Of a stretch of 30,991 nt of DNA, positions 1 through 6,540 are shown one piece after another. Source of the DNA: CAZVRZ01 sp964629965 (GTDB lineage: Bacteria; Chloroflexota; Anaerolineae; Anaerolineales; UBA4823); NCBI GenBank assembly GCA_964629965.1, contig CAZVRZ010000063.1, positions 1 to 30,991 of the forward strand, written 5' to 3'. Position numbers and translations under genes: made by a program. How positions within the stretch are numbered: the stretch's first letter is position 1; each line of letters opens with the position of its first letter. A model generated the notes under the pieces. The model was not told where the DNA came from. It made no database searches and saw only the letters and a program-made list of their open reading frames with translations.

Positions 1-171
1 GCCAGCGTTATCTTGCCAGCCTTGAGTCAGGACACTACCTACTATTGGCAGGTGAAAGCGGTCAATGCCAGCGGTGAAACCTATGCTAATGGTGCTGCTG
101 TCTTTTGGTCTTTTACGACCAAAACAGTGATCACCACATATAATGTTTTCGTTCCGCTGGTGCTGCGATAG
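1..171 (+). CDS. 3' end of a secreted multidomain protein (partial)
   Basis: Frame 1 is open from the first base to a TAG at 169-171, giving the last 56 residues of a protein whose start lies outside the window. The sequence has a fibronectin-like strand (TYYWQVKAVNASGE, then WSFTT) followed by a tail ending NVFVPLVLR. The same layout (TYYWQARAVTASGK, WWSFT, then IFIPLALR) ends the metalloprotease at 473-4036, so the two are tandem paralogues at least at their C-termini. What the rest of the protein did cannot be seen. It is probably an exported protein, and the terminal motif may be an anchoring or sorting tag (inference). Confidence 0.85.
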   Translation, partial: ASVILPALSQDTTYYWQVKAVNASGETYANGAAVFWSFTTKTVITTYNVFVPLVLR

Positions 172-238
172 GCCAGGAGAATCCTGGTTTTTGGTGATGC
201 TGGATATCGTATGACCTGTGCTATCCATGCCTCGCCGG

Positions 239-285
239 AAGGCCCCAGCGGCCTTTGAGCCCGCGCCTGGAGAGCCGGCGCGGGC
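239..285 (+). terminator. Tandem GC-rich hairpins after the upstream gene
   Basis: AAGGCC (239-244) pairs with GGCCTT (250-255) around CCAGC. GCCCGCGCC (259-267) then pairs perfectly with GGCGCGGGC (277-285) around a 9-nt loop. Neither has a long T tract (only TTT after the first), so termination is plausible but unproven; they could equally protect the 3' end of the upstream mRNA. Confidence 0.4.
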
Positions 286-351
286 CTGGTTGCGCCTGGC
301 AGCTCCACAGCTTTCACTATCCTCTTCAATGGGGGATTTTTCTGTGTTAAC

Positions 352-379
352 TTGCCTTTTTTTTTAAATTTTGTATACT
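352..379 (+). promoter_or_regulatory. Candidate sigma-A-type promoter of the M6 protease gene
   Basis: TTGCCT (352-357) and TATACT (374-379) are separated by 16 bases that are nearly all T. Transcription would begin near 386, which leaves the in-frame TTG at 371 outside the transcript and supports the ATG at 473 as the real start. Confidence 0.5.
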
Positions 380-472
380 AATAATGATTCTCTTCATCAC
401 AGCCCGCTTTTCTCTATGTTCCCTAAAGATGCAGACAAATACTTTCGTTCATCTCGTCAAGGAGCAGAACTG

Positions 473-3400
473 ATGATCAGATCTTTTCGCCCCACTCGTT
501 CTAACCTGAATACAAAATCCAAGTTCGTATGTGTCTTGATCTTCGTGATAGCGATGCTAGCATTGACCACTCATACTGCTCATGCTGCGCCTCTGTATAA
601 TGTTCCCGTTATCATTACGCAACCAGACGGCAGAGTACTCTATTTGTTTGCCAGCGGTGATGAGTTTTATAACTGGCTGCATGATAAGCAGGGGTATACG
701 ATCCTTCAAGATCCAATCAACGGATATTATGTTTATGCAGATCTGGTTGATGGGCAATTGATCCCAACAAAACATATCGCTGGAAGGGTAGATCCGGCAT
801 CGGTTGGTTTGCAACCCTATCTCAATATCTCTCCAGAGAAAATGACTCAAATTCGCCAGGCGTACGAGAGCATGGCAGGGCCGGAAAATGATATTCAATA
901 TGCTCCCACGACTGGCGTTATCACCAATTTAGTGATTTTCATTCGTTTTTCCGATGAAGCCGAGTTTGTCACCGGATCAACAAAGTATATGGAGATGCTC
1001 AACGATGCCACTGTGGGTGCGAATTCGATGCTCAACTATTTTCAGGAGGTGTCGTACAATAAGCTGACGATCAACTCGATGCTTCTACCTTTAGCAGGAA
1101 CGACCGTTGTTTCCTACCGAGATTCACAACCGCGCAATTATTATCGACCGTATAATGCCGTTACCAATCCCATTGGATACGAGGGGGGAATGTTTGGAAC
1201 AGAGCGTTTTATAAGGGAGCACACATTACTGCGAGATGCGATCAACTATGTCGGTGGCCTGGGGCAATTTCCCAGCGGCGCGACAATCGATGGCAATGGC
1301 GACGGTGTTGTTGATAGTGTTACTTTTATCATCAGCGGTTCTCCGGATGGGTGGAGTGAGCTGATTTGGCCTCATATGTATAAATTTTCTCTTGTGTCTA
1401 TACGATCTTCATACGATAATGTAATAATCGACGGAAAGACAGTGGAGGATTATGCTTTCCAATTGGATGCGGAAGTAGACACAGGCGTCCTGGCTCACGA
1501 AATGTTCCATGTCTTGGGTTCTCCCGACCTCTACCATTATTCACTCGATAAATTTAAACCAGTTGGAGTTTGGGATGTTATGGAGTCGTCTTTAAACCCT
1601 CCACGGCACATGGGCTGCCACATGAAGTACCAGTATGGAAAATGGATCAGCAGCATTCCGGAAATCACTTCTCCTGGCAGACATACTTTAAATCCGTTAA
1701 CATCACCCACGAATAATTGTTATAAGATCGCCTCACCTAATTCAACTTCAGAATATTTTTTGGTGGAATACCGTCGCCAGGAGAGCAGTCCGTTTGAGGC
1801 TTCACTGCCTGGAAGCGGGCTGCTCGTTTATCGGATCAATACAGCCCTGGAAGGCAACAGTAAAGGGCCGCCTGATGAAGTTTATATTTACAGGCCTGGG
1901 GGAACAAGCACTGAAAATGGTGATGTGGATTCAGCGAATTTTAGCAGCAATGTGGGAAGAACCGCAATCAATGATACGACCAACCCATCCAGCTTTTTGT
2001 CGAAAGGAGGCCCCGGCGGTTTGGATATCTGTAATATCGGTGCTTCTGGTGCGACCATATCCTTTGACGTTTTTTGCGGAAAGGGACCAGAAATGGATGT
2101 GCACGGCAACCAAATATCGATTGCCGACGGCGACACAACGCCGTCTACCAGCGACCACACCGACTTTGGCAGTATAGCGGTTGCGGGCGGCTCCATCACG
2201 CGCACCTATACCATCATCAATACTGGATATGCCGATCTGAACTTCAGTGACAGTCCCAGGGTCCGCATCAACGGCGCCCATGCAGCGAACTTCACCGTTT
2301 CTGCTCAGCCAAGCAGCCCGGTTGCGCCCGACGGCTCAACCACCTTCACGGTGGTGTTCGACCCAGATGCGGCAGGCCTACGCACTGCCACGCTCAGTAT
2401 CGCCAACAACGACTCGGATGAGAACCCTTACAATTTCGTTATCCAGGGCGCCGGAGCGACGGATGATAGTTATGAAGAAAACAATACCCCGGCCACTGCC
2501 TATGATCTGAGCGATAAGGAAGGGATTGATCTATCGTCCGTTGCTGGACCTGGCATCCAGGCCGATGACGATTGGTACCGGATCTACGTTGACCCAGGCA
2601 ATGAAGAGGTTGTAATAGGCGCTGGATTTGTGCACAGTGAGGGCGACATCGACATCGCCCTTTATGACTCGGCAGGCGCTGTAATAACCTTTTCTCAATC
2701 AACGGCAGATCTTGAGTATATTAATTATATAGTGCCGGCCGGTGGAGTTTATTATATATGGGTTGGCTACGGAAATCAGGGCAATCAATACGATCTGGTG
2801 TGGGATGATCTTGTTCCTAGCACGTTGACCTGTTATGCGCTCACGCTGGCGCACACTGGCACGGGCAGCGATCCTACCGCCAGCCCGTCCAACTCGGCAG
2901 GTTGTTCCAGCGGGCAGTATCGTGCTGGCGAGGCCATTGTGCTGACCGCGTATCCATCCCCAGGCTACCATGTTGATTCCTGGACTGGCACCGGTGATGA
3001 TACCAGCATTGCCATGACGAACACCGTGACAATGCCTGCAGGAGCTCACCCAGCCGGTGTTAACTATGTACAAGATCCTGTCCCGTGCTACCAGCTCACG
3101 CTGACGCACACTGGTACTGGCAGCGATCCCACCGCAAGCCCGCCCAACTCGGCTGGCTGTTCCAGCGGGCAGTATGTTGCTGGTGCAGCCATTGCACTGA
3201 CTGCAGATCCAGCCTCGGGCTACCATGTTGGCTCCTGGACAGGCACGGATAACAACGGGAGCGCCAGCGCTAACAATACGCTCACCATGCCGCCGTCTGC
3301 CCACGTGGCTTCGGCGGTTTACGTGATCGATGCTGGAAATGATGATAATTATGAAGAAAACAACACCCTGGCAGCCGCCTTTGACCTGAGCGATATGGAA

Positions 3401-4036
3401 GGACGTTGGCTATCGTCCGTTGCTGGATATGGCATCCAGGCCGATGATGATTGGTATCGGATCTACGTTGAACCAGGCAGTGAAGAGGTTGTAGTAGATG
3501 TTCGATTTACGCACAGTGAAGGCGATATCGATATCGGTCTTATTGACTCGGAAGGGACGGTATTAACTTCTTCTGTATCCATCGCAGATTTTGAGTATAT
3601 TGACTATGTCGTACCGGCGGGTGGAGTTTATTATATAGGGGTTAGCTACGGGAATCGGGGTAACCTATACGATCTGTGGTGGGCTGACCTGGCGCCAGGT
3701 AATTTGCCTGGAGACTTTAGCAAGAGTGAGCCCGCAAATGAGGCAACTGTTGTATCAACCAGCCCGATTTTGAGTTGGTACAGCAGCGCCGGAGGTGCCG
3801 GCTACGAGTATTGTTATGACACCATCGATGACAATATCTGTGGAGAGGGTTGGACAAGTACAGGTACTTTTACCTGGGTGAGTCTGACCGGGCTGTCTCT
3901 GAATACAACCTACTACTGGCAAGCGCGGGCTGTCACAGCGAGCGGTAAGGCCGAAGCAAATGGAGGAACGTGGTGGTCGTTTACACCGGCTGCCTGGCGT
4001 GAATTTGAAATCTTTATCCCGCTTGCCTTACGCTAG
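473..4036 (+). CDS. Secreted M6-family (immune inhibitor A-like) zinc metalloprotease
   Basis: This encodes 1187 residues. The ATG at 473 has AAGGAG eight bases upstream and begins a signal peptide (basic start, hydrophobic core, TAHA cleavage site); an in-frame TTG at 371 has no such support. A propeptide-like region is followed by a metallopeptidase domain with the zinc motif HEMFHVLGSPDLY around 1496-1534, typical of M6 peptidases. Behind it are a choice-of-anchor/ASH-like beta domain (about 2085-2455), a PPC domain (about 2460-2820), two cysteine-containing beta repeats (about 2825-3330), a second PPC domain (about 3340-3700) and a fibronectin-like module. The tail is EFEIFIPLALR. The likely role is extracellular protein degradation, with accessory domains for folding or substrate attachment. 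The two PPC domains are close copies, showing internal duplication. Confidence 0.9.
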   Translation: MIRSFRPTRSNLNTKSKFVCVLIFVIAMLALTTHTAHAAPLYNVPVIITQPDGRVLYLFASGDEFYNWLHDKQGYTILQDPINGYYVYADLVDGQLIPTKHIAGRVDPASVGLQPYLNISPEKMTQIRQAYESMAGPENDIQYAPTTGVITNLVIFIRFSDEAEFVTGSTKYMEMLNDATVGANSMLNYFQEVSYNKLTINSMLLPLAGTTVVSYRDSQPRNYYRPYNAVTNPIGYEGGMFGTERFIREHTLLRDAINYVGGLGQFPSGATIDGNGDGVVDSVTFIISGSPDGWSELIWPHMYKFSLVSIRSSYDNVIIDGKTVEDYAFQLDAEVDTGVLAHEMFHVLGSPDLYHYSLDKFKPVGVWDVMESSLNPPRHMGCHMKYQYGKWISSIPEITSPGRHTLNPLTSPTNNCYKIASPNSTSEYFLVEYRRQESSPFEASLPGSGLLVYRINTALEGNSKGPPDEVYIYRPGGTSTENGDVDSANFSSNVGRTAINDTTNPSSFLSKGGPGGLDICNIGASGATISFDVFCGKGPEMDVHGNQISIADGDTTPSTSDHTDFGSIAVAGGSITRTYTIINTGYADLNFSDSPRVRINGAHAANFTVSAQPSSPVAPDGSTTFTVVFDPDAAGLRTATLSIANNDSDENPYNFVIQGAGATDDSYEENNTPATAYDLSDKEGIDLSSVAGPGIQADDDWYRIYVDPGNEEVVIGAGFVHSEGDIDIALYDSAGAVITFSQSTADLEYINYIVPAGGVYYIWVGYGNQGNQYDLVWDDLVPSTLTCYALTLAHTGTGSDPTASPSNSAGCSSGQYRAGEAIVLTAYPSPGYHVDSWTGTGDDTSIAMTNTVTMPAGAHPAGVNYVQDPVPCYQLTLTHTGTGSDPTASPPNSAGCSSGQYVAGAAIALTADPASGYHVGSWTGTDNNGSASANNTLTMPPSAHVASAVYVIDAGNDDNYEENNTLAAAFDLSDMEGRWLSSVAGYGIQADDDWYRIYVEPGSEEVVVDVRFTHSEGDIDIGLIDSEGTVLTSSVSIADFEYIDYVVPAGGVYYIGVSYGNRGNLYDLWWADLAPGNLPGDFSKSEPANEATVVSTSPILSWYSSAGGAGYEYCYDTIDDNICGEGWTSTGTFTWVSLTGLSLNTTYYWQARAVTASGKAEANGGTWWSFTPAAWREFEIFIPLALR
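2825..3330 (+). repeat. Two tandem copies of a ~80-residue beta repeat inside the protease gene
   Basis: Two copies (about 2825-3070 and 3085-3330) share LTLxHTGTGSDPTASP, NSAGCSSGQY and GYHVxSWTGT at the protein level, and clear DNA similarity. They resemble the bacterial InlB-B/Bacterial-repeat family of extracellular modules. Each copy carries a conserved Cys pair (one near its start, one in AGCSSG), suggesting a disulfide. Confidence 0.7.
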
Positions 4037-4075
4037 ATAAGGGCGTTGGATTCACGTGATGTAATTTACCCTGGT

Positions 4076-4120
4076 AAGGAGCAGGCTGGCGAATAACGCC
4101 TCGCCTGCTCCTTATTTTTG
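4076..4120 (+). terminator. Rho-independent terminator of the M6 protease gene
   Basis: AAGGAGCAGGC (4076-4086) pairs perfectly with GCCTGCTCCTT (4103-4113), followed by ATTTTTGTTTT. The loop contains a smaller GGCG/CGCC stem. It lies 40 bases after the stop codon. Confidence 0.85.
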
Positions 4121-4141
4121 TTTTCGCCCAGAATTTAAGGC

Positions 4142-4170
4142 TTGACACGGCCTCATTCCTAACCTAAAAT
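4142..4170 (+). promoter_or_regulatory. Near-consensus promoter of the STAND ATPase gene
   Basis: TTGACA (4142-4147), a 17-bp spacer and TAAAAT (4165-4170) make a textbook housekeeping promoter. Transcription should start near 4177, giving a leader of about 36 nt. No Shine-Dalgarno is visible before the ATG at 4213. Confidence 0.8.
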
Positions 4171-4212
4171 CAGGACGTTGACCCGACCGATATTATTCCT
4201 GATTATCTTCCC

Positions 4213-6540
4213 ATGGAAACACTGCCAAAACCCAACGGTCTGCCTCCAAATCAAACCAACGATCCATCGATCCCGCCTGGGGAGGCCTTCGAGCACCTGC
4301 TGGATCAGCCGTTCGAGGTGGATCAGATGGAAGACCAGGGCAGCGTCCTGCCGGCTGCCGCCTCGATCCGCGCCATTCACGCTGCGCCCGAAGTGTGGTG
4401 TGGGCGGGAGGGTGAGCTGGCTCAGGCCGTGGCCGCTTTCGAGATCACGCCAGCCGAGGGGCAGGCGCTGGGGGTGATGGTCGCCGGCTTGGGGGCGGGC
4501 GGCGGCCTGGGCAAGACGGCCTTTGCACGCAAGCTGGCAGAGAGGCTGGCAGACCGTTTTTCGCAGGCCGTGGTGGAGATCGATCTGCAGGGCACTGCTT
4601 ACCTGATGCAGCCTGCGCTGAAGCCCGAAGAGGCCATGCGGCGCATCCTGGCGCACTTTCATCCCCGCCAGCGGCTGCCGGGCAACCCGGCCGAGCTGCG
4701 TGCCTTGTATGTGAAAACACTGCGCAGCCAACCGGCGCTGCTGTTGTTGGACAACGCCCATGATATGGCGCAGGCCGGCCCGCTGCTGCCTCCTTATCCT
4801 TCGGCAGTCATCATCACCACCAGCGCGCATTTCGACCTGGAAGAAGCCAGCATGCAAACGATCTGGCTGGATCGCCTGCCCCCGGCCGAGGCGGTGGAAC
4901 TGCTGAAGCGCAGCTCGCCGCGCCTGGCTGGCAGCGCCCACGGCGCGCTGCTCAACCTGGCGCAGGCTGGTGGTAACCTGCCCATGGCGCTGCGGCAGGT
5001 AGCGTTATTCTACGAGAGCCAACCGGATTGGGATGCCAACCAGGTGGAGCTGTATCTGCGCCAGACCCGCAGCGGGCTGGCAGCCTTGCGCCATTTAAAA
5101 GACCCCGACCTGGACGCGCTGTGCGCCCTGGAATTGACTTACCGCAACACGGCGCCCACGCTGCGCATCTGTTTCCGCCTGTTGGGGGTTTTGCCCGCTC
5201 CCTTTGACCTGGGAGCGGCGCAGGCTTTGTGGCAGGGCGTGCCGAAAATGCCCGGCGACCCGGCGCAGGCATTGGAACTGCTGGTCAAGACGGGCCTGGT
5301 GGAATACCAGGCGGAGAGCGGCCTGTTCACCCTGCACGATGTGGCCCGCCTGTATGCCCTGACCTTGCTGGTGGAGAATAAGGACGAGGCCCGCCTGGCG
5401 CTCAGCCGTTTTGTTGCCTATTACATGGAGCGCGGCGAGCAGATCGAAGCCTCCTTCCGCCAGGGCGGCGAAGCGATCCTGCAGGCGCTGCAAGAATGCC
5501 AGGTGACCTGGCCGCATTTGCAGGCTGCCTGGAAGCGCATTGCCCGCGATGAATCCGGCTGGCCTTTGATGCGCGATGCGCTGGAATGGATCAATCGTTT
5601 CCCGCGCACGTTGACGAATATCGTGGAGATCTACCTGCCTCCCGACATTCGCACCACGATCCTGGAACGGGCGGCGGCCGCGGCGCAGCATTTAAATGAT
5701 CGCCAGGGCGAGGCCAACCACCGCGGGGCGCTGGGACGGGCTTACGCCGACCTGGGCGATGTGACCAGGATGATCGAGTGTTACCATCGCCAACTGGTGA
5801 TCGCCCGCGAGGCGGGCAACAGCCTGATGGAAGGATCGGCGTTGGGCAGCCTGGGCACGGCCTATGCTGCCCTGGGTGAGTCGTATAAGGCGGCCGAGTA
5901 TTATGGGCTGGCGATGGAAGTGAGCCGTTCGCTGAACGTGCCGACCACGCCGATGCCCGGCCCGATCATCCTGCCGGATGCCGAGATCAAATCTGGGCTG
6001 GGGAGCGAGCGAGCCGAGCTGGAATTCTTGCGCCGCCAGTTAGTCGCCGAGCGCATGTCGGGAGAGCGCGCCAAAGAAGCGGTCACACTGGGCAAGCTGG
6101 CCGGGCTGCACCGCAAGCTGGGCGAACAGCGCCAGGCGATTGCCGTATTGGACCAGCAGCGCGCCATCTTGAGCCAGTTGGAAGACCGGGCGGGAGAGTA
6201 CATGGCTTTGCTGCACATGGGCAGCGCTTACCTGGAAACCGGCGATGGGCAAAAAGCCTACGAGTATTACCACCAGGCGCTGAAGTTGAGCCGGCAGTTG
6301 AACGATCGCACCGGCACAGCCACCTGCCTGGCGAACGTGGGGCTGGCTTACGAGGCGATGAAGGTGCACGACCGGGCGCTGTTGTGTTGGAAGCAGGCGC
6401 TGGCCATCTACTCGGCGGCCAACGATCCGCGCGCCCAGCGGGTGCAGGCCCTGCTGGAGCAGGCCGAGCGCAAATCCGCGGCAGGGCAGGGAGTGGTCAA
6501 GAAAGTGACCGGCTCACTGCGCCGGATGCTCAAACGGTAA
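4213..6540 (+). CDS. STAND/NB-ARC-like ATPase with C-terminal TPR repeats
   Basis: This encodes 775 residues. After a short N-terminus without a recognisable effector domain comes GREGELAQ, the usual lead-in to a STAND NTPase. A Walker A of the A-x4-GKT type follows (A95 to T102, glycine-rich), then a Walker B-like LLLLDN near 176-181. The middle (about 200-440) fits the helical and winged-helix parts of NB-ARC-type ATPases. Residues about 495-745 hold several TPR-like helical pairs, for example around GRAYADLGD, GTAYAALGE, GSAYLETGD and GLAYEAMK. Such proteins act as cytoplasmic nucleotide switches in transcriptional control, scaffolding or phage defence. With no effector or DNA-binding domain seen, the role here is open. 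Its 3' end overlaps the convergent gene by 27 bp. Confidence 0.8.
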   Translation: METLPKPNGLPPNQTNDPSIPPGEAFEHLLDQPFEVDQMEDQGSVLPAAASIRAIHAAPEVWCGREGELAQAVAAFEITPAEGQALGVMVAGLGAGGGLGKTAFARKLAERLADRFSQAVVEIDLQGTAYLMQPALKPEEAMRRILAHFHPRQRLPGNPAELRALYVKTLRSQPALLLLDNAHDMAQAGPLLPPYPSAVIITTSAHFDLEEASMQTIWLDRLPPAEAVELLKRSSPRLAGSAHGALLNLAQAGGNLPMALRQVALFYESQPDWDANQVELYLRQTRSGLAALRHLKDPDLDALCALELTYRNTAPTLRICFRLLGVLPAPFDLGAAQALWQGVPKMPGDPAQALELLVKTGLVEYQAESGLFTLHDVARLYALTLLVENKDEARLALSRFVAYYMERGEQIEASFRQGGEAILQALQECQVTWPHLQAAWKRIARDESGWPLMRDALEWINRFPRTLTNIVEIYLPPDIRTTILERAAAAAQHLNDRQGEANHRGALGRAYADLGDVTRMIECYHRQLVIAREAGNSLMEGSALGSLGTAYAALGESYKAAEYYGLAMEVSRSLNVPTTPMPGPIILPDAEIKSGLGSERAELEFLRRQLVAERMSGERAKEAVTLGKLAGLHRKLGEQRQAIAVLDQQRAILSQLEDRAGEYMALLHMGSAYLETGDGQKAYEYYHQALKLSRQLNDRTGTATCLANVGLAYEAMKVHDRALLCWKQALAIYSAANDPRAQRVQALLEQAERKSAAGQGVVKKVTGSLRRMLKR

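Larger units (their letters stand above)
172..472. other. Intergenic region with two hairpins and a promoter
   Basis: The 301 bases between the partial gene and the metalloprotease start hold no credible gene. Two stem-loops lie at 239-255 and 259-285. A promoter-like pair lies at 352-379, and a Shine-Dalgarno AAGGAG sits at 459-464. A minus-strand open frame at 81-329 overlaps the end of the upstream gene, has no family resemblance and is discounted. Confidence 0.6.

Noticed and set aside
371..472. N-terminal extension of the M6 protease from a TTG codon
   Set aside because: It would start upstream of the predicted transcription start and before the Shine-Dalgarno. The signal peptide begins at the ATG at 473.
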